Assembly (NCBI GenBank): GCA_012728315.1
Contig: JAAYFI010000031.1
Coordinates: 47,177 to 111,176 of the forward strand
DNA from: Gammaproteobacteria bacterium
GTDB taxonomy: Bacteria; Pseudomonadota; Gammaproteobacteria; Pseudomonadales; Pseudomonadaceae
Direction: 5' to 3'
Length of the DNA: 64,000 nt
Below the pieces are notes generated by a model. It did no database searches, was not told the DNA's origin, and saw only the letters and a list, made by a program, of their open reading frames with translations. Each line of letters opens with the position of its first letter. The stretch's first letter is position 1. A program made the translations under genes and the position numbers. This document shows positions 18,058-29,224 of this stretch, in pieces.

Positions 18058-18362
18058 CGTGCATCTTCCACGTTAAAAGCCGCCTTAGATGACCGTCAAC
18101 CCAGCACTCGACCAAAGAGTCACTGGCAGATAAAAAAATACGCACATTACTGCACGTTATCTACTGTCGGCCAAACATCAAAATCTGTTTTAGCTATGAC
18201 GCAACACAATAACCTGACGACACATTGCCCGCTATAGGCCAAAGGGCGTAAGTTGCAAGCCCGAGGACAACAAAATCGTTAAAGCAGGCTGCTCGATAGT
18301 CGGCGCTGAATCTAATAAACGCTTATACTGATATGTAATTTTATTGCACGGCAGTTTTATCG
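18058..18362. other. Divergent promoter region between FabH-like gene and alkA
   Basis: 305 bases between divergently transcribed genes. TATACT at 18324-18329 is a plausible -10 element for alkA, without a clear -35. No gene or operator recognised. Confidence 0.4.
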
Positions 18363-19262
18363 ATGACCGTTCTCACACACAGCTTCAAGCTTCCGATCGA
18401 TTATCAGGTGGATGAGTTTTTAAGCTTTCACCGGCGTGACAACCAACAGCTCGCCGAGCGTGTCAGTGCGAACACTCTAGAAAAAGCTTTTATATGGCAA
18501 GGCCATCCAGCGTGTTTAACAGTCCATTTTAATGCAGCACAGGTCCAAGCTGAGCTACAGTTAGACACTCAACAAGCCGCTGCAGTGAACCCATTAAACA
18601 GTTGGCCCAATTGGCTGGCTTATTTCTTGGGCATCCAACAGCCCGTTGAGGCTTTTTATCAGCGCTTTCAACAGCATCCAGAACTCGGGCCATTACTACG
18701 CCAGCAACCTGGGCTGCGCGTTGCGCAAACCAGCAGTCCATTTGAAGCCATCAGCTGGGCCATTATTGGCCAGCAAATTAGCGTTGCTGCAGCGTTAAAT
18801 GTGCGCCGACGCTTTATTGAACTGGCCGGTGTGCCGCATGCGTCCGGTTTATTCTGTTATCCCGATGCGCAGCGCGTAGCGACTCTATCCATTGAGGAGC
18901 TGCGCAGCGTGGGCCTATCACACAAAAAAGCGCAGGCTATTGCACATATCAGCCTGTTGCTCAATAACCGCTCCCTGTGCTTTCCTGAACAGGTCAACAC
19001 AGATAATGTAGAGCCGCTGCGAGCGCAGTTATTGGCTATTCCTGGCGTCGGCCCTTGGACGGTGAATTATACGCTGATGCGTGGTTTTGCCTGGCTGGAT
19101 GGTTCTCTGCATGGCGACGCTGCTGTGCGCCGTTACCTGCAAGTGCTGCTGCAGCAAGAACACATCAGCCCCAAACAAACCGAACAATGGCTTGCACAGT
19201 TTGCACCTTGGCGCGCCTTAGCCGCGGCCCATCTCTGGCATTCGCAAGGTTTTAGCGGCTAA
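18363..19262 (+). CDS. alkA: DNA-3-methyladenine glycosylase II (AlkA-type)
   Basis: AlkA removes alkylated bases such as 3-methyladenine from DNA to start base-excision repair. The 299-residue protein has an N-terminal AlkA-specific domain and a helix-hairpin-helix glycosylase core. The hairpin is LLAIPGVGPWTVNYTLMRG (about residues 221-239), followed by the catalytic aspartate in LHGDAAVRR. PFEAISWAIIGQQISV starts the HhH core. No Ada protein is encoded nearby, so adaptive-response control cannot be judged. Confidence 0.88.
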   Translation: MTVLTHSFKLPIDYQVDEFLSFHRRDNQQLAERVSANTLEKAFIWQGHPACLTVHFNAAQVQAELQLDTQQAAAVNPLNSWPNWLAYFLGIQQPVEAFYQRFQQHPELGPLLRQQPGLRVAQTSSPFEAISWAIIGQQISVAAALNVRRRFIELAGVPHASGLFCYPDAQRVATLSIEELRSVGLSHKKAQAIAHISLLLNNRSLCFPEQVNTDNVEPLRAQLLAIPGVGPWTVNYTLMRGFAWLDGSLHGDAAVRRYLQVLLQQEHISPKQTEQWLAQFAPWRALAAAHLWHSQGFSG

Positions 19263-19325
19263 ACCGAGCCACCATTCTCTTGCGCAAGATGTGGCATAAT
19301 AGCTTTCTTTTTTCTATTTAAGCCC

Positions 19326-20069
19326 ATGAATCACGTCCCTGATCGCCTATTTACCACGCCGCTCGCACAAGTTCCTGACTTCACTTTTAATGAAGATGTG
19401 GTGCGTGTATTCCCTGATATGATCAAGCGCTCTGTCCCCGGTTATCCCACAATTGTGGAAAACACCGGCGTACTGGCGGCTCAGTTCGCTCAACAAAACA
19501 GCACACTGTACGACCTGGGCTGCTCATTAGGCGCAGTCACCCAAGCCATGCGTCGCCATGTCAGCCACAGCGGTTGCAAAGTCATCGCTGTGGATAACTC
19601 AGCCGCCATGGTCGAGCGCTGCCGTGAACACCTCAATGCACAAGATGCCATGTTCCAAGAGCTGCTACCGGTTGAAGTCATTGAAGCAGATATTCTCAAC
19701 TTAGCGCTAGAGCCTACCTCGCTGGTTGCACTTAATTTTACCCTGCAATTTATTGCCCCCGAGCAACGCCTCGAACTTTTACAGAAAATTCACCGTGCAC
19801 TACTGCCAGAGGGCGCTTTGGTGCTGTCGGAAAAGCTGCGTTTTAATAATCAAGCCGAGCACGAGCTACTGAATGATTTGCACTTAGCCTTTAAGCGCGC
19901 CAATGGCTATAGCGAGCTGGAAATTGCACAAAAGCGCCGCGCTATTGAAAAAGTTATGCTACCCGACAGCCTAGAAGAGCACCGTGAACGCTTATACAGC
20001 GCAGGTTTCAGTCAAGTTGTTGTGTGGTTCCAATGTTTTAATTTTGCCTCGTTGATTGCTCGCCCATGA
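19326..20069 (+). CDS. cmoA: Carboxy-S-adenosyl-L-methionine synthase
   Basis: CmoA converts SAM and prephenate to carboxy-SAM, the donor for wobble uridine modification cmo5U34 in tRNA. The 247-residue length is normal. The Rossmann motif is [16 protein letters not shown], with [14 protein letters not shown] and [10 protein letters not shown] following. It overlaps cmoB by four bases (ATGA), so the two pathway enzymes are translationally coupled. Confidence 0.96.
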   Translation: MNHVPDRLFTTPLAQVPDFTFNEDVVRVFPDMIKRSVPGYPTIVENTGVLAAQFAQQNSTLYDLGCSLGAVTQAMRRHVSHSGCKVIAVDNSAAMVERCREHLNAQDAMFQELLPVEVIEADILNLALEPTSLVALNFTLQFIAPEQRLELLQKIHRALLPEGALVLSEKLRFNNQAEHELLNDLHLAFKRANGYSELEIAQKRRAIEKVMLPDSLEEHRERLYSAGFSQVVVWFQCFNFASLIARP

Positions 20070-21025
20070 TTGATTTCACCCCTCTCGTAAAACAACTGGC
20101 CCGCACGCCTCTCAAGGAATGGTCGCGTGGTATCCAACAACAGTTTGATGACTTATATGCCATTAGCCACGGTGATTTACCGCGCTGGACGGCAGCAGTT
20201 GCAGCCTTACCGGCACTGACGCCAAGCACCCGTGAAATCAAGGCAGAGTTCCGTTTGGATGGCCCCTGCAGCGATCTTGAGCGAGAGCAGTTACGCACGG
20301 CTTTACAAGGGTTAATCCCTTGGCGCAAAGGTCCTTTTCATCTGTTTGATGTGCATATCGACACCGAATGGCGCTCAGACTGGAAGTGGGATCGCGTCAG
20401 TCCGCATTTAGATTTAACCAACAAGCGTATTTTGGATGTGGGCTGCGGCAACGGTTATTACATGTGGCGTATGCTTGGTGCGGGCGCTAAAACGGTAATA
20501 GGTGTGGATCCGAACTGGCTGTTTTTCTGCCAGTTTCAAGCCATGCGGCGTTTTTTCGACGCGCCACCAGTCTGGCATTTACCTTTCACTCTGGAAGACT
20601 TGCCAGCCAAGCTGGAAGGTTTTGATACAGTTTTCTCGATGGGTGTGCTCTACCATCGTAAGTCACCGATTGATCACCTCTTAGCACTGAAAGATTGTTT
20701 AGTCAGTGGCGGCGAACTGGTTCTAGAAACCTTAGTGATTGAAGGTGATTGCAACCAAGTGCTGGTGCCAGAAGACCGCTATGCACGGATGCGTAATGTG
20801 TGGTTTCTGCCTTCAGTGGCGGCGCTGGAACTTTGGCTGCGTCGTGCTGGCTTTGTTGATGTGCACTGTGTTGATGTCAGCCATACTTCAACCGATGAAC
20901 AGCGCGCCACCGAATGGATGAAGTATCAATCTTTAGCTGACTTTTTAGATCCAGAGAATCCACAACAAACGGTTGAAGGCTTACCGGCACCGATGCGGGC
21001 GGTGATCGTCGCGCGCAAGCCTTAG
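20066..21025 (+). CDS. cmoB: tRNA U34 carboxymethyltransferase
   Basis: CmoB transfers the carboxymethyl group from carboxy-SAM to 5-hydroxyuridine 34 of tRNA, allowing expanded wobble decoding. The protein has 319 residues. Motifs: [20 protein letters not shown] (SAM fold), [14 protein letters not shown], and [16 protein letters not shown]. It follows cmoA with an ATGA overlap. A tandem repeat begins 12 bases after its stop. Confidence 0.96.
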   Translation: MIDFTPLVKQLARTPLKEWSRGIQQQFDDLYAISHGDLPRWTAAVAALPALTPSTREIKAEFRLDGPCSDLEREQLRTALQGLIPWRKGPFHLFDVHIDTEWRSDWKWDRVSPHLDLTNKRILDVGCGNGYYMWRMLGAGAKTVIGVDPNWLFFCQFQAMRRFFDAPPVWHLPFTLEDLPAKLEGFDTVFSMGVLYHRKSPIDHLLALKDCLVSGGELVLETLVIEGDCNQVLVPEDRYARMRNVWFLPSVAALELWLRRAGFVDVHCVDVSHTSTDEQRATEWMKYQSLADFLDPENPQQTVEGLPAPMRAVIVARKP

Positions 21026-21061
21026 GAATTTATACACAATCATTGAGCAAGTTTTGCGCCT

Positions 21062-21166
21062 GACGTGCCTCGCTAATGCTGCTCTTCCCTCAACGGGTCA
21101 TCCTGACCCGATTCGGGCTCTACGCCATCCTTGGCTACGCTAGCCGCAGCACCAGCGAGGCACGTC
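21062..21166 (-). repeat. Palindromic element, type I, copy D
   Basis: Outer arms GACGTGCCTCGCTAATGCTGC and GCAGCACCAGCGAGGCACGTC pair with two mismatches. On the minus strand the inner hairpins read GCCAAGGATGGC and CGGGTC-AGGAT-GACCCG. GGAT is exposed in the loops on the minus strand. Confidence 0.85.
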
Positions 21167-21297
21167 TTGATCATGTGTATGGTCAGCAAGTCTGCAGCAC
21201 GCATCCTCTGAGTTTTCGTGAGTTAGCGAGAGCCTAGTGTCTGCATGGCTTAGATAATTAAAGCGGCGAACGTGCAAACAACGCAAAAGATCAATGA

Positions 21298-21397
21298 GTG
21301 CTTCGGGATAGCTGTGATGAGCGAGCCAAGGATGGCGTAGCGCCGGAGTTGAACCCTGGATGGGTTCATCGACGAATAAACATCTATCCCGAAGTAC
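21298..21397 (+). repeat. Palindromic element, type II, copy E
   Basis: Outer arms GTGCTTCGGGATAG and CTATCCCGAAGTAC (one G-T type difference). Inner hairpins GCCAAGGATGGC and GAACCC-TGGAT-GGGTTC on the plus strand. The 3' flank is GGCATGCGC, also seen after copy A. Confidence 0.85.
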
Positions 21398-21452
21398 GGC
21401 ATGCGCGACTCTTTAAATGACTCGTAGTAATCATTGAGCAAGTTTTGCGCCT

Positions 21453-21557
21453 GACGTACCTCGCTAATGCTGCTCTTCCCTCAACGGGTCATCCTGACCC
21501 GATTCGGGCGCTACGCCATCCTTGGCTACGCGAGCCGCAGCACCAGCGAGGCACGTC
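21453..21557 (-). repeat. Palindromic element, type I, copy D'
   Basis: Second tandem copy of D, 391 bases downstream. One outer-arm base differs (GACGTACC instead of GACGTGCC). Confidence 0.85.
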
Positions 21558-21688
21558 TTGATCATGTGCATGGCCGGCAAGTCTGCAGCACGCATCCTCT
21601 GAGTTTTCTTGATTTAGCGAGAGCCTACTATCTGCATGGTTTAGATAATTAAAGCGGCGAACGTGCAAACAACGCAAAAGATCAATGA

Positions 21689-21788
21689 GTGCTTTGGGAT
21701 AGCTGTGATGAGCGAGCCAAGGATGGCGTAGCGCCGGAGTTGAACCCTGGATGGGTTCATCGACGGATAAACATCTATCCCGAAGTAC
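21689..21788 (+). repeat. Palindromic element, type II, copy E'
   Basis: Second tandem copy of E, with GTGCTTTGGG in the left arm. Inner hairpins are the same as in E. Confidence 0.85.
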
Positions 21789-21872
21789 GGCATGCGCGAC
21801 TCTTTCAATATTTCTTAGATCAAGATGCGAAACTGATTTAATATCTGCAACTAACGCTGTGTGATCACAATT

Positions 21873-21889
21873 GCGGGCGGGCCGCCCGC
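21873..21889 (-). terminator. Short GC-rich hairpin downstream of tatD
   Basis: Arms GCGGGCG and CGCCCGC with a three-base loop, 23 bases past the tatD stop. The minus-strand tail AATTGTG is only weakly T-rich, so terminator function is uncertain. Confidence 0.35.
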
Positions 21890-21911
21890 GCTCCCAGCTA
21901 AACTCAAAAGA

Positions 21912-22715
21912 CTAAGAGTTCGCTACTCGCGCTAATGGGAAGAGACGCTTAAAGTTATCAGTGGTTTGTGCTGCCAGTTCGTCATAAGACACACCACGTA
22001 ACTCAGCGAGAAACTTTGCCACATCCGCCACATACTCAGGAAAATTCGGCCGTCCACGGTGTGGGATCGGTGCTAAATAAGGCGAATCTGTTTCCACCAA
22101 AATACGATCACTGGGCACCTGTAACGCCACTTCACGCAACGCATCGGCATTACGAAAGGTCACAATCCCAGAAAATGAAATGTAATAGCCCAAATCCAGC
22201 GCAGCTTTGGCCATCGGCCAATCTTCAGTAAAGCAATGCATCACCCCAGCTTGCGGCAATGCAGCTTCACGCAGTAAATCCAGAGTATCTTGCTTTGCTT
22301 CACGGGTATGCACAATCACCGGCTTGCCACATTCGCGCGCTGCATCTAAATGCAGACGAAACGAGTCCTGCTGCATCTGCGCGGTTTCCGACTGATAGTG
22401 ATAATCCAAACCCGTTTCACCAACCGCTACCACGCCAGGATGATTCAACTCATCCAGTAACCATTGCATGGTTGGCTCACTGCCGCGACTTAAATCCAAT
22501 GGATGCACACCCACTGAGCAGTCTACATCGGCATAACGCTCAGTAAAAGCACGCACTGTTGGCGCATTCTCAACACTGATACCAATGCATAAAAAATGCC
22601 CAACACCACGCTCACGGGCCGCTTGCAGCGCTGTATCCAAGCAGCCGTTATAGGCCGTTAAATCAAGTCGATCAAGGTGACAGTGTGAATCAATAAGCAT
22701 GGTTATAGTCGTCAT
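21912..22715 (-). CDS. TatD-family metal-dependent hydrolase
   Basis: A 267-residue TIM-barrel metal hydrolase of the TatD/YcfH type. Members act as 3'-5' exonucleases or D-aminoacyl-tRNA deacylases. Metal ligands are visible: HCH at residues 11-13, Glu in GETGLDYHYQ, His in VIVHTREA, His in GVMHCFTE and Asp in LVETDSPYLAP. The ATG at 22715 has a weak ribosome site; ATG 22700 (MLIDSHCHLD) is an alternative start. It is the last gene of the tmk-holB-pilZ-tatD order usual for Pseudomonas. Confidence 0.92.
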   Translation of the reverse strand: MTTITMLIDSHCHLDRLDLTAYNGCLDTALQAARERGVGHFLCIGISVENAPTVRAFTERYADVDCSVGVHPLDLSRGSEPTMQWLLDELNHPGVVAVGETGLDYHYQSETAQMQQDSFRLHLDAARECGKPVIVHTREAKQDTLDLLREAALPQAGVMHCFTEDWPMAKAALDLGYYISFSGIVTFRNADALREVALQVPSDRILVETDSPYLAPIPHRGRPNFPEYVADVAKFLAELRGVSYDELAAQTTDNFKRLFPLARVANS

Positions 22716-22736
22716 TAGAAGTCATAGAAAAACACA

Positions 22737-23093
22737 TTACAGGGTATGTGTGGGTCGATCCGATTTAAGCGCACCGGCTAAATAGGTTTCAATTTTATTA
22801 CGTGCATTAATATCATCATCATTAAATTGCACACCAATTCCAGCCGCACGATTACCCTGCGCACCGCGTGGAGTAATCCATACCACCTTACCCGCTACCG
22901 GTAGTTTTTCCGGCTCTTCCATAAGGTTCAGTAGCATAAAAACCTCATCACCCAATTTGTAATCTTTATTGGTTGGAATAAACAAGCCACCATTTTTAAT
23001 AAATGACATGTAAGCCGCATAAAGTACGGACTTATCTTTAATGGTCAGCGATAAAATACCATTGCGCGGACCGAGATTAGGGGGCAAATTCAT
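22737..23093 (-). CDS. pilZ: Type IV pilus assembly protein PilZ
   Basis: PilZ is required for type IV pilus assembly and works with FimX and PilB. The 118-residue length is as in P. aeruginosa. The sequence starts MNLPPNLGPRNGILSLTIKD and contains the PilZ-fold strands VAGKVVWITPRGAQGNRAAG. It lacks the RxxxR motif of c-di-GMP-binding PilZ domains, as is known for this founding member. I chose ATG 23093 (AAGGAAGG upstream) over an in-frame extension of 14 codons. No other pilus genes lie in this window. Confidence 0.95.
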   Translation of the reverse strand: MNLPPNLGPRNGILSLTIKDKSVLYAAYMSFIKNGGLFIPTNKDYKLGDEVFMLLNLMEEPEKLPVAGKVVWITPRGAQGNRAAGIGVQFNDDDINARNKIETYLAGALKSDRPTHTL

Positions 23094-23188
23094 AGAACCT
23101 TCCTTGCAAGTTAATAACTGTGTGATGCGAGTCACTCGCGGTAATAACCAGCCAGTGCAATGTTGTTATTATACGCACATAGACCCAC

Positions 23189-24809
<1,621 letters not shown>

Positions 24810-25856
24810 TTACTGGGCTGTAGTTGGCGCAGGGCTCGAGCGATAATCAGCACGGCGCTTGAGCTGAAACTCACGCACGGCTTTATTGTGTTCAGCTAAA
24901 GTATTAGAGAACACATGAGTGCCATCACCACGGGCAACAAAGTATAAGCTTTTACCCGGTTTAGGATGTAACGCTGCATAAATGGCTTCACGCCCTACCA
25001 TCGCAATCGGAGTAGGCGGCAAGCCGGCAATCACATACGTATTGTAAGCTGTGGGGCGGCGCAAATCAGCGCGGGTAATTTTGCCCGCATAACGCTCCCC
25101 CATGCCATAAATAACGGTAGGATCAGTTTGCAGCAACATACCCAGCTTTAAACGCCGTATAAATACACCGGCAATCTCCTCACGCTCATAGGCAACACCG
25201 GTTTCTTTTTCAATAATCGAAGCCATGATTAAAGCTTCATCCGGGCTGCGATAAGGTAAATCATCAGCGCGCTCAGCCCACTCTTGCGCTAAAACCTTTT
25301 GTAGTCGCTGATGGGCTTGTTGCAAAATATCAAAATCCGTCTGCCCGCGGACAAAATTATAAGTATCAGGAAAAAATCGACCTTCAGGGTGCACATTGGC
25401 TTGTCCGAGCATCCGCATCAACTCGCTATCACTGACATCAGCCAAAGTGTGCTGCAGTTTATCTTGCTGCGCTAAAGCAGATCGCAACTGGCGAAAATTC
25501 CAGCCTTCAACCAAAGTTACACGGTATTGTAAAACGTCCCCAGAGCGCCACTTTTCCAATAACTGCGCAACGGTCATGGCAGGGCTAAGCTGATACTCTC
25601 CTGCGTGTAAAGGCTGCACATGCCCTTGCAAACGCCAAGTGAGGCGCAACCAAAAAGCACCATGCAAAGCGCCTTGTTGTTCTAACTGCAGCAATAATGC
25701 GTTCGGCGTGCTACCTGCAGGCACAGTTAGCACCTGCTCAGCCTCAACCTGCAACGTCTGCTCAAGCACCTCACGCTGCATCCAAAACAGCAGAGCAACC
25801 CCGATGGCCAAAAATATGCAGCCGCTAATAACGGCAATAAATAACTTGCGCAGCAT
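24810..25856 (-). CDS. mltG: Endolytic murein transglycosylase
   Basis: MltG cuts nascent glycan strands and is thought to terminate glycan polymerisation. The 348-residue protein has one N-terminal membrane helix (about residues 7-25), a LysM-like subdomain, and the YceG catalytic core with the glutamate in IMASIIEKETGVAYEREEIA and LQTDPTVIYGMG. The gene follows pabC by 2 bases, the standard pabC-mltG-tmk-holB order. Confidence 0.95.
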   Translation of the reverse strand: MLRKLFIAVISGCIFLAIGVALLFWMQREVLEQTLQVEAEQVLTVPAGSTPNALLLQLEQQGALHGAFWLRLTWRLQGHVQPLHAGEYQLSPAMTVAQLLEKWRSGDVLQYRVTLVEGWNFRQLRSALAQQDKLQHTLADVSDSELMRMLGQANVHPEGRFFPDTYNFVRGQTDFDILQQAHQRLQKVLAQEWAERADDLPYRSPDEALIMASIIEKETGVAYEREEIAGVFIRRLKLGMLLQTDPTVIYGMGERYAGKITRADLRRPTAYNTYVIAGLPPTPIAMVGREAIYAALHPKPGKSLYFVARGDGTHVFSNTLAEHNKAVREFQLKRRADYRSSPAPTTAQ

Positions 25857-25858
25857 GG

Positions 25859-26674
25859 CTATTGATCCACTAAATCGAGAATAAGTTGCTGCAGTTTACG
25901 GGTCACAGGGCCGACCGGCCAGTGCTGTGTTGTGTAGCCGCGTACCGGCCAAATACCGTAGAGGCTATTACAGGTAAAAACTTCATCCGCCTGCTGCAAT
26001 TGTTGCAGACTGATATCTGCCTCATGCACGGCAATACCTGCAGCAACCGCACGTTCGAGCAGCTCCGCTCGCATCACTCCGGCAACACCACAACGATTAA
26101 GCGCTGGAGTGAACAGCTGCTGCTTCTGCACAATAAAAATATTGCTAAACACCCCATCAACGACACGCCCCTGCTGATCCAACAATAACCCTTCAGCATA
26201 AGCTGGGTCAGACCACTCGGCACGCGCAAGGACTTGCTCTAGTCGATTCAGATGTTTTAAACCAGCCAACCGCGGCTGCTCTGCCAGCCGCAACTGGCAG
26301 GCAAATAATTGCACACCCTGCTGCGCATAAGCTGCAGGCCACTGCGGAAGACTCGATGCTTGTAAAATGCGCTGCGGTTGACAAGGTTGAGGATAACCAT
26401 AACCTCGCTGCCCGACTCCGCGCGTCACAATGAGTTTACACACACCGCTGCCAAGCTGTTGCATATAAGCCAACAACTCTTGTTGCACTGACGCCATATC
26501 ACAGGATATCGCCAAGCGCTGGCAGCCGTCGTGCAAACGAGCCAAGTGCCGCTCAAGCAAAACGGCATGGCCATTGTGTACTTTTATGGTTTCAAATAGG
26601 CCATCGCCATAGGCTAAACCACGATCGGCTAGCGAGATACACTCAGCTGGCCGACCGTTAATCCAGGCTTGCAC
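25859..26674 (-). CDS. pabC: Aminodeoxychorismate lyase
   Basis: PabC is a PLP enzyme of fold type IV that releases pyruvate from 4-amino-4-deoxychorismate to give p-aminobenzoate for folate. The 271-residue protein has GLAYGDGLFETIKV near the N-terminus and the PLP lysine in LKHLNRLEQVLARAEW. The start is GTG at 26674, 2 bases after fabF. The tight placement in the fab cluster is typical of gammaproteobacteria. Confidence 0.94.
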   Translation of the reverse strand: MQAWINGRPAECISLADRGLAYGDGLFETIKVHNGHAVLLERHLARLHDGCQRLAISCDMASVQQELLAYMQQLGSGVCKLIVTRGVGQRGYGYPQPCQPQRILQASSLPQWPAAYAQQGVQLFACQLRLAEQPRLAGLKHLNRLEQVLARAEWSDPAYAEGLLLDQQGRVVDGVFSNIFIVQKQQLFTPALNRCGVAGVMRAELLERAVAAGIAVHEADISLQQLQQADEVFTCNSLYGIWPVRGYTTQHWPVGPVTRKLQQLILDLVDQ

Positions 26675-26676
26675 CT

Positions 26677-27918
26677 TTAGCTATACCGACGTAACAACAA
26701 CGAGCCGTTAGTACCGCCAAAACCAAAGGAGTTGGACAATACCGCATCAATTTTCATCGGCTGGGCGTGATGTGGAACAAAGTTTAAATCACAACCTTCA
26801 CCCGGCTGATCGAGGTTGATGGTTGGCGGTGCCACTTGATCGCGAAGCGATAACACACTAAAAATAGCCTCAACCGCTCCGGCAGCACCCAGCAAGTGCC
26901 CAGTCATCGACTTCGTTGAGCTCACAGCCAAGGCTTTGGCATGATCAGCAAACACAGTTTTAATGGCGTTGACTTCGGCTAAGTCACCGGCAGGCGTCGA
27001 AGTGCCGTGGGCATTCACATACTGCACTTGATCAGGACGCATACCCGCATCACGCAGGGCGCTCGCCATACAGCGTGCAGCACCATCACCTAGCTCGGGT
27101 GGCGAGGTCATATGGTAAGCATCCGCGCTCATACCAAAACCAGCCACTTCAGCATAAATAGTCGCGCCACGCGCTTTGGCATGCTCGAGCTCTTCAAGGA
27201 CTAAAGCGCCAGCACCATCAGACAAGACAAAACCATCACGATCTGCATCCCAAGGACGGCTTGCGGCTTGTGGATTATCATTGCGTGTCGATAGCGCGCG
27301 TGATGCAGCAAAGCCGCCTAAACCTAAGCCACAAGCGGCCATTTCAGCACCACCTGCCAGCATCACATCCGCTTCGCCATAAGCAATATTGCGCGCTGCC
27401 ATGCCAATGCAATGCGTACCTGTCGTACAAGCTGTTGCGATAGCGTAATTGGGGCCTTGCAAACCTAACTGAATCGACAAGACTCCGGAAATCATATTGA
27501 TAATTGAGCCCGGCACAAAAAAAGGTGAAATACGACGCGGACCTTGCTCTATTAAAACTTTGCTGGTGTTTTCAATATTGGTCAGTCCGCCAATACCAGA
27601 CCCCATCACCACACCAATGCGCTGACGGTTGGCATCAGTAACGTCTAGACCTGAGTCTTGCATCGCTTGCAGACCGGCCGCTAGACCATACTGGATAAAC
27701 AAGTCCAAACGTCGTGCATCTTTGGCCGGCATATACTGCTCGACATCAAAGTTCTTAACCGAACCACCAAAACGCGTTGAAAAAGCTTCAACGTCAAAAT
27801 GGTCAATCAAATTGATACCACTTTTACCAGCTAGGATGCCTGACCAACTTTGCGCGACATCAACACCTAGCGGGGACAGCATACCTATCCCGGTAACTAC
27901 GACACGTCTACGCGACAT
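26677..27918 (-). CDS. fabF: 3-oxoacyl-ACP synthase II
   Basis: FabF elongates acyl-ACP with malonyl-ACP in fatty-acid synthesis. The 413-residue protein shows the Cys-His-His triad: [25 protein letters not shown] and [18 protein letters not shown]. It begins 100 bases after acpP, and a hairpin in that gap probably lowers readthrough from acpP. Confidence 0.97.
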   Translation of the reverse strand: MSRRRVVVTGIGMLSPLGVDVAQSWSGILAGKSGINLIDHFDVEAFSTRFGGSVKNFDVEQYMPAKDARRLDLFIQYGLAAGLQAMQDSGLDVTDANRQRIGVVMGSGIGGLTNIENTSKVLIEQGPRRISPFFVPGSIINMISGVLSIQLGLQGPNYAIATACTTGTHCIGMAARNIAYGEADVMLAGGAEMAACGLGLGGFAASRALSTRNDNPQAASRPWDADRDGFVLSDGAGALVLEELEHAKARGATIYAEVAGFGMSADAYHMTSPPELGDGAARCMASALRDAGMRPDQVQYVNAHGTSTPAGDLAEVNAIKTVFADHAKALAVSSTKSMTGHLLGAAGAVEAIFSVLSLRDQVAPPTINLDQPGEGCDLNFVPHHAQPMKIDAVLSNSFGFGGTNGSLLLRRYS

Positions 27919-27954
27919 GGCGACAACCTCTTGTTAATGTAAAATGTGCTGTAC

Positions 27955-27993
27955 AAAAAAAAGCCGCACACTCGTAATAAGTCGCGCGGCTTT
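27955..27993 (-). terminator. Terminator/attenuator between acpP and fabF
   Basis: Arms AAAGCCGC and GCGGCTTT surround a 22-base loop. On the minus strand the stem is followed by a run of T. Partial termination here would allow more AcpP than FabF. Confidence 0.7.
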
Positions 27994-28018
27994 CACTGTT
28001 GTAAAGTAACCGTTTACA

Positions 28019-28255
28019 TTACTGCGCGTGGGCGTTGATGTAGTCGATTGCTTCTTGAACAGTAGTGATTTTTTCAGCTTTTTCATCAGGAATTTCAGTT
28101 TCGAACTCTTCTTCAAGAGCCATTACTAACTCAACTGTATCCAATGAATCCGCGCCTAAATCATCAACAAAAGATGCGCTGTTGGTCACGTCTTCTGCTT
28201 TAGCACCTAACTGCTCAGCAACGATTTTTTTAACGCGTTCTTCAATAGTGCTCAT
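28019..28255 (-). CDS. acpP: Acyl carrier protein
   Basis: AcpP carries acyl chains on a phosphopantetheine arm. The 78-residue chain [19 protein letters not shown] is highly conserved, and the modified serine sits in [21 protein letters not shown] chose ATG 28255; the frame runs 12 codons upstream without homology. Intergenic space to fabG (212 bases) probably holds its own promoter, consistent with the high demand for AcpP. Confidence 0.98.
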   Translation of the reverse strand: MSTIEERVKKIVAEQLGAKAEDVTNSASFVDDLGADSLDTVELVMALEEEFETEIPDEKAEKITTVQEAIDYINAHAQ

Positions 28256-28467
28256 ACCGTGTATCACTCCTAAATGGAAAAGTCTGGGCAACCCAAGCTG
28301 CCACTATATATAAAAGGGTTTGCGCATTTTAAGCGAACTGCTTGCCCTTTGCGAACCACTTATTTGATCTATTCGTATAGTGCTCTGCACACTGCACAAA
28401 CAGCTCTAATGTTACAAACTGCAATTATGACTCAAAACTCAGAGCTTCGGTCACAATAACAGTCATT

Positions 28468-29211
28468 TTAACTCATATACATGCCGCCATTCACAGGAAT
28501 CGTAGTTCCAGTGACATAAGACGCCTGCTCTGAAGCCAGAAAAGACACCACATTGGCGATTTCTTCTGCCTGCCCCAAACGCCCCAATGGGATCTGGGTC
28601 AAGAGTGCTTCACGCTGCGCTTCAGGCAACTCGCGCGTCATATCGGTATCAATAAAGCCAGGTGCCACCGCATTGACCGTAATGGAGCGCGACCCCACTT
28701 CACGTGCCAACGCACGACCAAATCCTTCTAGCCCAGCTTTTGCTGCTGCGTAGTTGACTTGACCCGCATTACCCATAGCTCCGACCACTGAACCGATGCT
28801 GATAATACGGCCCCAGCGTGCTTTAGTCATGCCTCGCAGTACAGCCTTCGACATACGGTACAGACTGTGCAAGTTGGTATCAATGACATCAAACCACTCT
28901 TCGTCCTTCATCCGCAGCATCAAGTTATCACGTGTGATACCTGCGTTATTGACTAAAATCAGAGGAGCACCAAACTCAGATTGAATGCGCTCAAGTGTCG
29001 CAGCCACAGACTCAGCATCACAAACGTTGAGTACCATACCTGCGCCCTGAATACCTTTTTCTTGCAACGCTTGGCTGATGCTTTGTGCACCTTGCTCAGA
29101 GGTTGCAGTACCAATCACAGTCGCGCCTTGGGCGCCCAACTGCAGGGCAATGGCTCGACCAATACCGCGGCTCGCACCGGTGACCAAAGCCACTTTACCT
29201 TGTAAGCTCAT
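28468..29211 (-). CDS. fabG: 3-oxoacyl-ACP reductase
   Basis: FabG is the NADPH-dependent ketoreductase of fatty-acid elongation, a short-chain dehydrogenase. The 247-residue protein has the Rossmann motif VTGASRGIGRAIA, NNAGITRDNLMLRM, and the catalytic Ser-Tyr-Lys in ISIGSVVGAMGNAGQ and VNYAAAKAG. I chose ATG 29211 with GGAG 8 bases upstream; the longer frame overlaps fabD and lacks family support. Confidence 0.97.
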   Translation of the reverse strand: MSLQGKVALVTGASRGIGRAIALQLGAQGATVIGTATSEQGAQSISQALQEKGIQGAGMVLNVCDAESVAATLERIQSEFGAPLILVNNAGITRDNLMLRMKDEEWFDVIDTNLHSLYRMSKAVLRGMTKARWGRIISIGSVVGAMGNAGQVNYAAAKAGLEGFGRALAREVGSRSITVNAVAPGFIDTDMTRELPEAQREALLTQIPLGRLGQAEEIANVVSFLASEQASYVTGTTIPVNGGMYMS

Positions 29212-29224
29212 TATCATCTCCATC

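Larger units (their letters stand above)
21038..21414. repeat. Tandem repeat copy 1 (about 377 bp)
   Basis: Nearly identical to 21429-21805, with about a dozen substitutions by eye; the period is 391 bases. Each copy contains one type I palindrome (D) and one type II palindrome (E). The stretch between cmoB and tatD encodes no protein I can support. Confidence 0.92.
21429..21805. repeat. Tandem repeat copy 2 (about 377 bp)
   Basis: Second copy of the preceding unit, separated by a 14-base spacer. It contains palindromes at 21453-21557 and 21689-21788. Confidence 0.92.

Noticed and set aside
21250..21441. 63-codon minus-strand frame in the tandem repeat
   Set aside because: It reads across palindrome E and lacks a ribosome site or homology; treated as a by-product of the repeat.
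21038..21805. CRISPR array
   Set aside because: Repeats are about 100 or 377 bases, palindromic and few, with no regular short spacers and no cas genes nearby.
22737..23093. c-di-GMP receptor role for PilZ
   Set aside because: The RxxxR motif needed for c-di-GMP binding is missing, consistent with the non-binding type IV pilus PilZ.
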